A stretch of 64,000 bases of DNA from Janibacter cremeus (lineage in GTDB: Bacteria > Actinomycetota > Actinomycetes > Actinomycetales > Dermatophilaceae): positions 2,666,001 to 2,730,000 of the forward strand of contig NZ_JACCAE010000001.1 of the NCBI RefSeq assembly GCF_013409205.1, in the 5' to 3' direction. The notes under the pieces are model-generated. The model worked only from the letters and a program-made list of their open reading frames with translations. It was not told the DNA's origin and ran no database searches. Each line of letters starts with the position of its first letter. Position 1 is the stretch's first letter. Made by a program: the position numbers and the translations under genes. This document shows, one piece after another, positions 1 through 7,287 of the stretch.

Positions 1-389
1 GGGCACCCGACGGGACCCGTGACATGGCCTGGTCGGTGGCGACCACCGCCGTGCGATCCCTCGGTGGGGTCGCGCTGCCCGCCACGACGGGTGGCGACGT
101 CACCCGGTCCGTCAGCGTCACTGCAGACGAGGAGCCGGCGACGGCGGAGGTGCTCGCCCTGCGTGACGGGGAGGTCACCAAGCAGGAGGTCTCACTGGCG
201 GCGGGACACAGCACTGCCGTGCCCGTCGCAGCGGCCGAAGCGGTGTGGGTGCGGCCCACCAGCGGCGTGGTCCACGCCGCGGCGCTACTCGTGGGTGGTG
301 ACGGCGCGGAGCAGGCCCGCGCGACGTCCTTGCCCATCGAGTCCTCGAGGGTGGCCGTACGCGACATCGAGGTCGTCCACCAGCGCTGA
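1..389 (+). CDS. DUF5719-family protein, C-terminal fragment (5' end outside window)
   Basis: The reading frame is open from the first full codon (base 3) to the TGA at 387-389, so this is the last ~128 residues of a longer protein. The visible part is Ala/Val/Thr-rich with alternating hydrophobic residues, like a beta-sandwich surface domain, and has no catalytic motif. In related actinobacteria a large glycosyltransferase gene and a DUF5719 gene lie immediately before the metallopeptidase-like, DUF3499 and phosphomannomutase genes, and the three genes that follow here match that order. The family call therefore rests mainly on position. Function is unknown; an extracytoplasmic location is an inference. 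Confidence 0.55.
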   Translation, partial: APDGTRDMAWSVATTAVRSLGGVALPATTGGDVTRSVSVTADEEPATAEVLALRDGEVTKQEVSLAAGHSTAVPVAAAEAVWVRPTSGVVHAAALLVGGDGAEQARATSLPIESSRVAVRDIEVVHQR

Positions 390-395
390 GGACGC

Positions 396-797
396 TCAGG
401 GCCGGTGGGGGTCGATCTCCCAGGGGGCCACGCCCAGCAGCAGCGCGATCTGCTCGACGAGAACGTCGTGCACGATGACCGCGTGGTTGCGTCCCCGAGC
501 CGCTGTGAGGATCGGGCGACGGTAGACGACGATGCGGGCGGGCAGTCTCCCCCTGGACGGCCACAACCGGGCGAGTGGGACACCGTCCTCCCACGATGCG
601 GGGTCGGAGGGTGGGACCTCCTCGACCGCGAACTCCACCTGTGACCAGCGCCGTCCCAGCACGGCTTCGTAGCGGCGGGCGACATCGAGGACCAGGTCGT
701 CGAAGGCCTGCGCCCGCGAGGTCATCGCCGGGACACCCGGGTGGGCCAACGGCCCACGGATCCCGCGTCCTCGTCGGTCCCGGTAGCGGCTCATCAC
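396..797 (-). CDS. Zincin-like metallopeptidase-family protein (PF06262 type), no HExxH visible
   Basis: A 133-aa protein convergent with the DUF5719 tail (6-bp gap). The N-terminal basic stretch RDRRGRGIRGPL followed by the AFDDLVLDV helix is typical of the actinobacterial minimal-zincin family found beside DUF3499. The helix where active relatives carry HExxH reads VHDVLVEQIALLLGV, so the two zinc-binding histidines are not both present in the expected spacing. Peptidase activity is therefore doubtful, and a structural or binding role is as likely. The start at 797 is favoured because the conserved basic N-terminus begins there; no strong ribosome site decides between 797 and 794. Confidence 0.7.
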   Translation of the reverse strand: MMSRYRDRRGRGIRGPLAHPGVPAMTSRAQAFDDLVLDVARRYEAVLGRRWSQVEFAVEEVPPSDPASWEDGVPLARLWPSRGRLPARIVVYRRPILTAARGRNHAVIVHDVLVEQIALLLGVAPWEIDPHRP

Positions 798-852
798 AAC
801 GATCGTAGAGCCCCGCGGCGCGCCGGTCCGCGGGGCCGATGCAGGCGTGGCC

Positions 853-858
853 TATCGT
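853..858 (+). promoter_or_regulatory. -10 hexamer TATCGT of a leaderless promoter for the DUF3499 gene
   Basis: TATCGT is followed by exactly six bases and then the GTG at 865, so the predicted transcript starts on the start codon. There is no Shine-Dalgarno sequence. This supports GTG 865 over the in-frame ATG at 847. Confidence 0.5.
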
Positions 859-864
859 GCACGG

Positions 865-1248
865 GTGACTCTTTCCCGACAGTGTTCCCGAGCGGCGTGC
901 CCGCGACCGGCTGCCGGGACGCTGACCTACGTCTACTCCGACTCGACCGTGGTGCTGGGCCCTCTGGCCACCTACGCCGAGCCGCACGCCTACGACCTCT
1001 GCGACCAGCACGCCGCGCGCCTGACCGCCCCCCGCGGTTGGGACGTCGTGCGACTGGCCACCGACCAGCCGGCGCCGGCGTCCCATGACGACCTCGTCGC
1101 CATCGCGGAGGCGGTGCGCACCCGCCCCGCGCCCGCCACCGACTCCGAGCGCACCGCACACGTCCCCACGAGCGCCCGGCCGGAGCCCGACAGCGTGACC
1201 GAGACCGGCCGCCGCGGCCACCTGCGCGTCCTGCGCGACCTCGACTGA
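865..1248 (+). CDS. DUF3499 family protein
   Basis: A 127-aa protein. The first ~55 residues carry the strongly conserved DUF3499 core: SRQCSR, a Cys pair (C-x4-C), TLTYVYSDSTVVLGPLA, YAEPHAYDLC and a DQHA motif. The spaced Cys/His residues look like a small zinc-ribbon, although metal binding is an inference. The C-terminal half is low-complexity, Pro/Thr/Arg-rich. The GTG start at 865 is preferred because it gives the usual short N-terminus (VTLSRQCSR) and is placed for leaderless translation. In this lineage the gene sits directly before phosphomannomutase. Function is unknown. Confidence 0.85.
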   Translation: MTLSRQCSRAACPRPAAGTLTYVYSDSTVVLGPLATYAEPHAYDLCDQHAARLTAPRGWDVVRLATDQPAPASHDDLVAIAEAVRTRPAPATDSERTAHVPTSARPEPDSVTETGRRGHLRVLRDLD

Positions 1249-1333
1249 CCCCCTTCGCGGCGCCCACGCGGAACGTCGGCCCCACGAGCGACGGCCGTCG
1301 CCATGCGGCCGCCGCGACCGCCCACCGGCGAAC

Positions 1334-1339
1334 TAGGCT
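1334..1339 (+). promoter_or_regulatory. -10 hexamer TAGGCT before the phosphomannomutase operon
   Basis: TAGGCT ends six bases before the GTG at 1346, which has no ribosome-binding site. The spacing indicates a leaderless transcript that begins the pmm - Trm112 - SIS - mtr operon. Confidence 0.5.
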
Positions 1340-1345
1340 GACGTC

Positions 1346-2773
1346 GTGACCACCCTCGCCGACTTCGTCAAGGCCTATGACGTGCGTGGGCTCGTGCCCG
1401 ACCAGCTGGACGTCCACGTCGTCCATGCCCTTGCCGCCGCTTTCGCCGAGGTGATCGCGCTCGCCGACGAGGCACCGGGGGTCGTCATCGGCCACGACAT
1501 GCGGCCGAGCTCATCGGAACTCGTCGACGCCTTCGCCGCCGGTGTCACCGCCCGCGGGACCGACGTCGTCCTCATCGGCCTTGCCAGCACGGACGAGCTC
1601 TACTACGCCAGTGGCGCGCTCGGTATGCCGGGCGCCATGTTCACCGCCAGCCACAACCCGGCGCGGTACAACGGCATCAAGTTCTGCCGTTCCGGGGCCC
1701 GGCCCGTCGGGCAGGACTCCGGCCTGGCGCGCATCCGTGACCTGGCCCAACAGCACCTCGACGCCGGGGTGACCACCTTCGACGGCGTCACCCCGGGTCA
1801 GGTGTCGAGACGCGATGTCCTGGCGGACTACGCCGCCTTCCTGCGTGGCCTCGTCGACCTGGGCGGGTCGCGGCCCCTGAGGGTGAGCGTCGACGCCGGC
1901 AACGGCATGGGCGGCCTGACCGTCCCGGCCGTCCTCGGGACGGACGCAGGACTGGCCGACCTGCCCCTGACGATCGATCCGATGTACTTCGAGCTCGACG
2001 GGACCTTCCCCAACCACGAGGCCAACCCGCTCGACCCCGCCAACCTCGTCGACCTGCAGGAGCGGGTGCGCAGCCACGGGGCCGACATCGGCATCGCCTT
2101 CGACGGTGACGCGGACCGGTGCTTCGTCGTCGACGAGGCGGGGGATCCGATCAGCCCCAGCGCGATCACCGCGATGATCGCCCGCCGCGAGGTGGCCCGG
2201 GAGGTCGCCGCCGGCCGTGGGGCAGGGGAGGTCGCGATCGTGCACAACGCGATCACCTCTGCCGCCGTGCCCGAGATCATCGCCGAGTCCGGCGCGCGGC
2301 CGGTGCCCACCCGGGTGGGGCACTCCTACGTCAAGGCGGTCATGAGCGAGCACGACGCCGTCTTCGGCGGTGAGCACTCCGCGCACTACTACTTCCGCGA
2401 CTTCTGGTTCGCCGACACGGGCATGCTCGCCGCGATGCACGTCCTCGCGGCGCTGGGGGAGTCCGACGCCCCGCTGAGCGAGGTCATGGCCCCCTACGAG
2501 CGCTACGTCGCCTCGGGGGAGATCAACTCCACGGTCGCGGACGCCGTCGCCGTGACCGAGCGCGTGCGGCATGCCTACGCGCGCCGCGACGACGTGGTTC
2601 TCGACGACCTCGACGGGATGACCGTCACCCGGGCGGAGGAGCCGATGTGGTGGTTCAACCTGCGCGCGAGCAACACCGAGCCACTGCTGCGACTCAATGT
2701 CGAGGCGGCCGACACCCACACGATGACCCAGGTACGAGACGATGTGCTGATGATGATCCGGGAGACACGATGA
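1346..2773 (+). CDS. manB: Phosphomannomutase/phosphoglucomutase
   Basis: A 475-aa alpha-D-phosphohexomutase that interconverts hexose 6- and 1-phosphates; mannose-1-phosphate feeds GDP-mannose and cell-envelope glycan synthesis. All four family signatures are present: the active-site phosphoserine loop TASHNPARYNG (near residue 107), the Mg2+ loop DGDADRCF (near 255), the sugar-specificity loop GGEHSAHYYF (near 340) and the C-terminal phosphate-binding loop RASNTEP. The length is normal. The GTG start follows a leaderless-type -10. The stop overlaps the start of the Trm112-like gene (ATGA), so the two are translationally coupled. The pairing with the SIS isomerase gene two positions downstream matches manB with its neighbour Rv3256c in mycobacteria. 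Confidence 0.93.
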   Translation: MTTLADFVKAYDVRGLVPDQLDVHVVHALAAAFAEVIALADEAPGVVIGHDMRPSSSELVDAFAAGVTARGTDVVLIGLASTDELYYASGALGMPGAMFTASHNPARYNGIKFCRSGARPVGQDSGLARIRDLAQQHLDAGVTTFDGVTPGQVSRRDVLADYAAFLRGLVDLGGSRPLRVSVDAGNGMGGLTVPAVLGTDAGLADLPLTIDPMYFELDGTFPNHEANPLDPANLVDLQERVRSHGADIGIAFDGDADRCFVVDEAGDPISPSAITAMIARREVAREVAAGRGAGEVAIVHNAITSAAVPEIIAESGARPVPTRVGHSYVKAVMSEHDAVFGGEHSAHYYFRDFWFADTGMLAAMHVLAALGESDAPLSEVMAPYERYVASGEINSTVADAVAVTERVRHAYARRDDVVLDDLDGMTVTRAEEPMWWFNLRASNTEPLLRLNVEAADTHTMTQVRDDVLMMIRETR

Positions 2774-2961
2774 CCACGTCGACGATCGAGCCCTGGCTGC
2801 GCGAGATCCTGCGCTGCCCCGCCTGCCGCACCGAGCTTCGCGACGAGAGCGGCGACTCCGGACCGGAGTTGGTGTGCACCAGTGCCGGGTGCGGCCTTGC
2901 CTACCGGGTGGACCAGGGCATCCCCGTGCTGCTCGTCGACGAGGCCCGCAAGCCGGCCTGA
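2770..2961 (+). CDS. Trm112-family zinc-ribbon protein
   Basis: A 63-aa protein with the Trm112/UPF0434 fold signature: LREILRCPACRTEL near the N-terminus, a second pair of cysteines (C-x4-C) and the closing YRVDQGIPVLLVDEA, ending a few residues later. The four cysteines should bind one zinc. Eukaryotic Trm112 activates methyltransferases; the bacterial role is not established. The ATG at 2770 overlaps the pmm stop by four bases. It lies between pmm and the SIS isomerase gene in an operon with gaps under 10 bp. Confidence 0.88.
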   Translation: MTTSTIEPWLREILRCPACRTELRDESGDSGPELVCTSAGCGLAYRVDQGIPVLLVDEARKPA

Positions 2962-2969
2962 GGTCGATC

Positions 2970-4151
2970 ATGTCGCCCTTCGACGAGACCCTGCTCGACG
3001 ACGAGGAGCGTCGCCACGCCATCGACGCCTCCGACATGCTCCGGGCGCTCGCCGGCGCCGGCGCCCAGGTGCGTCGCGCGGTCACCCTGAGCCAGGAGAG
3101 CGACCTGGAGCGGGTCGCGGGCGGGGAGCGTCCCCGAGCCGTCCACGTGGCGGCGGTCGGCGGATCAGAGGCTGTCGCCTCCGTCCTCGACCTGCTCGTC
3201 TCCCACCGCTCGCCGGTGCTTCTCACGGCGGACGGATCCGGCCCCCTTCCCGGTTGGGTCGGGGCCCTGGACCTGGTCATCGCGGTCTCGAAGTCCGGTC
3301 GGGCGGAGGGGCCTGTCCGTCAAGCCCGCGAGGCGGGCCGCCGCGGCGCGCACGTCCTGACCATCGGGGCACCGGACAGTCCGCTCGCGAGTGCCGCGGC
3401 GGCTGCGCGTGGGGTGCACGTGCCGATCGACTCGGGCACCGGGCACTCGCGCACGGCGCTGTGGAGCCTGCTCGTCCCCGCAGTGCTCGCCACCTCGGTG
3501 TGCGGTGTCATCGACGTGTCGGCGAGCGTGCTCCTCGCGGTCGCGGACCGTTTGGATGCTCAGGCGGAGGCGTGCCGCCCCGATGCCGAGCACTTCGTCA
3601 ACCCCGCCAAGTCGCTGGCGACCGACCTGAGCGAGATCGCCCCGGTCGTGCTGGGGGACGGACCCGTCACCGGTGTCGCCGCGCGTCGCACGAGCGCGAT
3701 GCTCGCCCGCACCAGTCGGGTTCCCTCGACGTGGGGACGGCTGCCGGACGCAGCGTCCCAAGTGGTGGCCTGCCTCTCCGGTCCACTTGCCGGGTCGGGG
3801 ACGACGGCGCCCGACGGAGGGCGTGACATCTTCGCCGATCCCTACCTGGACGGCCCCGCGCGGCCGGCTCTGGGACTGGTCCTGCTGCGCGACCCGGTCC
3901 CCACCCACGACGACGACCCGCGCGCGGTCGAGCGACACAACACTGCCCAGTCCGTCGCCGATCAGGCCGAGGGCTCCGGGGTCCGCGTCCTGGCGCAGGT
4001 GGCCGGCCCCGGCCACGACCTCGAGCGGCTGGCCGACCACATCGCCCTGACGGACTTTGCGAGCACCTACCTCGCGATCGGTCACGGTTTCGACCCGGCG
4101 AGCGCACCGGGTATCGATGATCTCCACCTCCCACGAAAGGCATCTGAGTGA
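2970..4151 (+). CDS. SIS-domain phosphomannose/phosphoglucose isomerase-like protein
   Basis: A 393-aa protein of the bifunctional PGI/PMI-like family (Rv3256c type). The N-terminal half is a SIS fold: AVHVAAVGGSEAVASVLDLL, then DLVIAVSKSGRAEGPVRQA (the sugar-phosphate Ser/Gly loop) and GAHVLTIGAPDSPLA. The C-terminal half (PGI-C type) includes HFVNPAKSLATDL and the final LTDFASTYLAIGHGFDP. The ATG at 2970 lies nine bases after the Trm112 stop. By context it would supply or equilibrate mannose-6-phosphate for the phosphomannomutase upstream. Some actinobacterial members may lack strong isomerase activity, so the activity is inferred. It is coupled by GTGA overlap to mycothione reductase. Confidence 0.85.
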   Translation: MSPFDETLLDDEERRHAIDASDMLRALAGAGAQVRRAVTLSQESDLERVAGGERPRAVHVAAVGGSEAVASVLDLLVSHRSPVLLTADGSGPLPGWVGALDLVIAVSKSGRAEGPVRQAREAGRRGAHVLTIGAPDSPLASAAAAARGVHVPIDSGTGHSRTALWSLLVPAVLATSVCGVIDVSASVLLAVADRLDAQAEACRPDAEHFVNPAKSLATDLSEIAPVVLGDGPVTGVAARRTSAMLARTSRVPSTWGRLPDAASQVVACLSGPLAGSGTTAPDGGRDIFADPYLDGPARPALGLVLLRDPVPTHDDDPRAVERHNTAQSVADQAEGSGVRVLAQVAGPGHDLERLADHIALTDFASTYLAIGHGFDPASAPGIDDLHLPRKASE

Positions 4152-5611
4152 TCGACGTCGACATCGCCGTGATCGGTAGCGGATCCGGCAACGGTCTCGT
4201 CACGCACGAGCTCGCCGACCGAAGGTTCGCCATCATCGAGGGCGGTGACGTCTTCGGTGGCACCTGCCTGAACGTCGGCTGCATCCCCACGAAGATGTAC
4301 GTCCACGTGGCCGAGGTCGCCACCATGGTGCGCGAGGGCGGCCGACTGGGCGTCGACGCCACCCTCGACCGGGTCCGCTTCACCGATGTGCGTGACCGCG
4401 TCTTCGCCGGACGCATCGACCAGATCGCTGCCGCGGGTGAGGCCTACCGCCGCGACGACACGAGCCTCGAGCTGCTGCGCGGACACGCGCGATTCACCGG
4501 ACCCCGCACGCTGCGCGTCGACCTGCGGGACGGGGGCACCGAGGAAGTCCGGGCAGGGCAGATCGTCATCGCCACCGGGTCCCACGCCAGCATCCCCGAG
4601 GAGATCGCGGCGGTGGCCGAGCGCGAGGACATCACGCTGCACACCTCTGACACGGTGATGCGTCTGCCCGAGCGGCCGGAGCGGATGCTGGTCGTCGGTG
4701 GTGGATTCATCGCCGCCGAGATGGCCCACATCTTCTCGGCATTCGGTACCCGGGTCACCATCTCGGCGCGCGGTGGGGAGCTGCTGCGCCACCTCGACGA
4801 CGAGCTCGTCGAGGTCTTCACGACCAGGGCGCGTGAGCAGTGGGACGTGCGCACCTCCACCACGGTCACCGACCTGCGCCGTGGTGGAGGCGATGTCCTG
4901 AGGCGCGACGCAGGAGCCTCGAAGGAGGGGATCACCGCCACCCTGTCCGACGGCAGCGACGTCGAGGTCGATGTCGTCCTCGTGGCGACCGGTCGCGCAC
5001 CGAGCACCTCGGGCCTGGGGCTCGACGTCGCCGGGGTGGACGTGCACGACGACGGCCGGGTGGTCGTCGACGCCCACGGCCGCACCACCGTCGACGGTGT
5101 GTGGTCCCTCGGGGACGCGTCCTCGCCCTTCCAGCTCAAGCACGTGGCCAACCACGAGGCCCGAGCCGTCGCGCACAACCTGGCCCACCCCGACGACCCA
5201 CGGGTTTTCGACCACGATGCCGTCCCGGCCGCCGTCTTCACCCATCCGCAGATCGCCAGTGTCGGGATGACCGAGGCCGAGGCGGTGACGGCCGGCGTGG
5301 ACGTCGTGACGAAGGTGCAGAAGTACGGGGACACCGCCTACGGGTGGGCGATGGAGGACACGACGAGCGTGTGCAAGGTGGTCGCGGACCGCCGCACCGG
5401 ACGGCTCGTCGGCGGACACCTCATCGGCCCGGAGGCGTCCACCCTGATCCAGCCGCTGATCCAGATGATGGCCTTCGACCAGCCGGTGTCGCAGATGGTG
5501 CGCGGCCAGTACTGGATCCACCCGGCCCTGACGGAGGTCGTCGAGAACGCGTTGCTGGGCCTCGACCTGAATCCGGTCGAGGACCAGATCGAGTCGCCGC
5601 CGCGCGCCTGA
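4148..5611 (+). CDS. mtr: Mycothione reductase
   Basis: A 487-aa flavoprotein disulfide reductase that uses NADPH to reduce mycothione (oxidised mycothiol) and keep the cytosol reducing. Seen: the FAD-binding N-terminus IAVIGSGSGNGLV, the redox-active disulfide motif GGTCLNVGCIPTKM (near residue 40), the NADPH-binding loop VVGGGFIAAEMAHIF (near 185), a second FAD motif (SLGDAS near 320) and the interface His of the C-terminal dimerisation domain (YWIHPALTEVVENAL). The GSGSGNG N-terminus and PTKM ending separate it from dihydrolipoamide and glutathione reductases. The GTG start overlaps the stop of the SIS gene (GTGA). Its presence implies a mycothiol-producing host. Confidence 0.9.
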   Translation: MIDVDIAVIGSGSGNGLVTHELADRRFAIIEGGDVFGGTCLNVGCIPTKMYVHVAEVATMVREGGRLGVDATLDRVRFTDVRDRVFAGRIDQIAAAGEAYRRDDTSLELLRGHARFTGPRTLRVDLRDGGTEEVRAGQIVIATGSHASIPEEIAAVAEREDITLHTSDTVMRLPERPERMLVVGGGFIAAEMAHIFSAFGTRVTISARGGELLRHLDDELVEVFTTRAREQWDVRTSTTVTDLRRGGGDVLRRDAGASKEGITATLSDGSDVEVDVVLVATGRAPSTSGLGLDVAGVDVHDDGRVVVDAHGRTTVDGVWSLGDASSPFQLKHVANHEARAVAHNLAHPDDPRVFDHDAVPAAVFTHPQIASVGMTEAEAVTAGVDVVTKVQKYGDTAYGWAMEDTTSVCKVVADRRTGRLVGGHLIGPEASTLIQPLIQMMAFDQPVSQMVRGQYWIHPALTEVVENALLGLDLNPVEDQIESPPRA

Positions 5612-5647
5612 GCCGGCCGGTGTCGCTCGTGGGGCCGCCGCGCTGGA

Positions 5648-5653
5648 TACGCT
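5648..5653 (+). promoter_or_regulatory. -10 hexamer TACGCT of a leaderless promoter
   Basis: TACGCT is followed by six bases and then the GTG at 5660, the usual leaderless spacing. The first codon on the predicted mRNA belongs to a 15-codon leader ORF, not to the DUF808 gene. Confidence 0.45.
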
Positions 5654-5659
5654 GACCGC

Positions 5660-5707
5660 GTGTTGACGACGACCTGCCCCACCGACGCAGCCGGAGCCCT
5701 GTCATGA
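5660..5707 (+). CDS. Putative leaderless 15-aa leader peptide coupled to the DUF808 gene
   Basis: GTG at 5660 opens a 15-codon frame (MLTTTCPTDAAGALS) whose TGA at 5705-5707 overlaps the DUF808 ATG in an ATGA junction. It lies exactly where a leaderless transcript from the TACGCT hexamer would begin. The short length, perfect -10 spacing and 4-base overlap together argue for a translated upstream ORF that couples to, or regulates, the next gene. It contains one Cys and a run of three Thr codons. No expression evidence is available from sequence. Confidence 0.4.
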   Translation: MLTTTCPTDAAGALS

Positions 5708-6681
5708 GCGGGGGTCTTGTCGCGCTCCTCGACGACATCTCCGTGCTGGCACGCATGGCTGCCGCGTCCGTCGACGACGTGAGCGCGGCCGCGGGACGGG
5801 CGAGCGCCAAGGCCGCCGGCGTCGTCGTGGACGACACGGCGGTGACGCCGCAGTACGTCGAGGGACTCGATCCCAAGCGTGAGCTGCCGATCATCAAGCG
5901 GATCACCGTCGGGTCGCTGCGCAACAAGCTCGTCTTCATCATCCCGGCGATCCTGCTGCTCAACGCCTTCCTGCCGTGGGCGCTGTCGCCGTTGCTCATG
6001 ATCGGTGGCACCTACCTGTGCTTCGAGGGAGCGGAGAAGATCTGGGAGAAGGTCTCCGGCCACGGCCCGAAGACCAGCGTCGCCGCCGATACGGGGGAGC
6101 GGCGGAAGGTCGACGAGGACAAGATCGTGAGCAGCGCCGTGACGACCGACTTCATCCTCTCCGCGGAGATCATGGTCATCTCCCTGAAGGCAGTGCTCGA
6201 CGAGGGGCTCGGGTCCTCCTTCTGGTTCCTGCTGGCGGTGTTGGTCGTCGTCGCCGTCGTCATCACCCTGGGTGTCTACGGCACCGTCGGGCTCATCGTG
6301 AAGATGGACGACATCGGGCTGCACCTGACCACCTCCGGCTCCCACGCCGCGCAGAGGCTCGGTCGTGGCCTGGTCAAGGGCATGCCCAAGCTGCTCACCA
6401 CCCTGTCGGTCGTGGGCGTCTTCGCGATGCTCTGGGTCGGCGGGCACATCATCCTCGTCGGGCTGGCCGAGGACCCGATCAATTGGCCCCCGCTGTACGA
6501 CGCCGTCCACCACCTCGAGGTCTCGGTCGCGGACGCGACCGGTGCGCTCGGCGGCGCTCTCGGCTGGCTGACCAACACGGTCTGCTCGATGATCCTGGGT
6601 GCCGTCGTCGGTGCCGTCGTGGTCGCGGTCATGCACGTGCTCCCCTTCGGCCACGGCTCGAAGGACGCGGCCGCCCACTGA
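5704..6681 (+). CDS. DUF808 (YedI-like) membrane protein
   Basis: A 325-aa protein with the diagnostic DUF808 N-terminus GLVALLDDISVLARMAAASVDDV and the following KAAGVVVDDTAVTP and RELPIIKRIT blocks. At least five hydrophobic segments are visible: LVFIIPAILLLNAFLPWAL, the SPLLMIGGTYLCFEG stretch, FWFLLAVLVVVAVVITLGVYG, LLTTLSVVGVFAMLWVGGHII and the C-terminal SMILGAVVGAVVVAVMHVL. The middle is charged (KVDEDKIVSSAVTTDFILSAE). The length matches the family (about 300-330 aa). Function is unknown. The ATG overlaps the stop of the leader ORF, with GGAG eight bases upstream as a modest ribosome site. Confidence 0.88.
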   Translation: MSGGLVALLDDISVLARMAAASVDDVSAAAGRASAKAAGVVVDDTAVTPQYVEGLDPKRELPIIKRITVGSLRNKLVFIIPAILLLNAFLPWALSPLLMIGGTYLCFEGAEKIWEKVSGHGPKTSVAADTGERRKVDEDKIVSSAVTTDFILSAEIMVISLKAVLDEGLGSSFWFLLAVLVVVAVVITLGVYGTVGLIVKMDDIGLHLTTSGSHAAQRLGRGLVKGMPKLLTTLSVVGVFAMLWVGGHIILVGLAEDPINWPPLYDAVHHLEVSVADATGALGGALGWLTNTVCSMILGAVVGAVVVAVMHVLPFGHGSKDAAAH

Positions 6682-6697
6682 GGCCCGGGGCCCGACG

Positions 6698-7129
6698 ATG
6701 ACCATGGTGCGGATCGACCCCCTTCGTGGGGCAGACGCCGACGTGGTCGCGCGACTGCAGGACGACCTGTGGCGGGCCACGTACTCGGGCCTGCTGCCGT
6801 CCCGGGTCCTCGATGGGCGGGACGACGCGGACAACGTGGCCCGGTGGCGGGAGCGAGCGGTCGCCCATGAGGAGGCGGGCTGCTCCGCGGAGGGCGCTCG
6901 CACTCTTGTCGCCCACGACGAGGACGGGGTGGCCATCGGCTGGGCGAGCACCGGGCCACCGCGCGACGACAACCCACCGACCGACACCGAGCTCTGGTCG
7001 CTCTACCTGGCGTCCCGGCACCACGGGAGCGGGGTGGCCGAGCAACTGATGGAGGCGGTGCTGCCGTCCCGGCACCCGCGCCTGGGTGCCGACGAGGTGC
7101 GCATGGTGCGGTTGCGCCCCGCTGGGTGA
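6698..7129 (+). CDS. GNAT N-acetyltransferase remnant with an internal deletion
   Basis: A 143-aa protein. The N-terminal ~115 residues resemble a GNAT enzyme (IDPLRGADADVVARLQ, WRATYSGLLP, GWASTGPP, ELWSLYLASRHHGSGVAEQLMEAVL). In such proteins the segment after the acetyl-CoA loop normally gives a W-V-x2-N-x-R-A beta strand and the FYxxxGF motif before a closing DPRLGADEVRMVR. Here LMEAVL runs directly into PSRHPRLGADEVRMVRL, so about 35-40 residues, including part of the CoA site, appear to be missing in frame. The truncated acetyl-CoA loop remains (HHGSGVAEQL). Activity is unlikely, and the gene may be decaying. Start ATG 6698; 6704 is not in frame. Confidence 0.6.
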   Translation: MTMVRIDPLRGADADVVARLQDDLWRATYSGLLPSRVLDGRDDADNVARWRERAVAHEEAGCSAEGARTLVAHDEDGVAIGWASTGPPRDDNPPTDTELWSLYLASRHHGSGVAEQLMEAVLPSRHPRLGADEVRMVRLRPAG

Positions 7130-7197
7130 AGGACACCCCGCACGTCCGGACGTGCGCCATGTCTTTGACCCGGACCGCTCGGGGCCGCGCTGCCGCA

Positions 7198-7203
7198 TAC
7201 AAT
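7198..7203 (+). promoter_or_regulatory. -10 hexamer TACAAT of the ahcY promoter
   Basis: TACAAT is a near-consensus -10 placed 84 bp before ahcY. TTGACC at 7165-7170 is too far upstream (27-bp spacing) to be its -35, so the -35 is weak or absent. The predicted start near 7210 leaves an approximately 78-nt structured 5' leader. Confidence 0.45.
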
Positions 7204-7211
7204 GGGCGGTG

Positions 7212-7268
7212 CCGGCGTGGGTGATGTCCCGCGAGTACCCAGAAGGGTCGCGCCGGGTCCGAACCCAC
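7212..7268 (+). promoter_or_regulatory. Structured ahcY 5' leader with competing helices
   Basis: Two mutually exclusive pairings share bases. CCGGCG (7212-7217) can pair with CGCCGG (7251-7256). GTGGGT (7217-7222) can pair with ACCCAC (7263-7268). Both enclose a hairpin: GCG 7231-7233 with CGC 7249-7251 and ACCC 7237-7240 with GGGT 7245-7248, loop AGAA. The ribosome site AGGAG follows at 7276-7280. The arrangement could be regulatory, but no SAH- or SAM-riboswitch consensus is recognisable. Confidence 0.3.
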
Positions 7269-7287
7269 CTGTCACAGGAGTTTTCAC

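Noticed and set aside
7165..7203. TTGACC...TACAAT as a full ahcY promoter
   Set aside because: The 27-bp spacing is too long for a sigma-70-type promoter; only the -10 is kept.
7203..7287. SAH riboswitch before ahcY
   Set aside because: The leader is structured, but I could not match the conserved SAH-riboswitch core; reported only as an unassigned structured leader.
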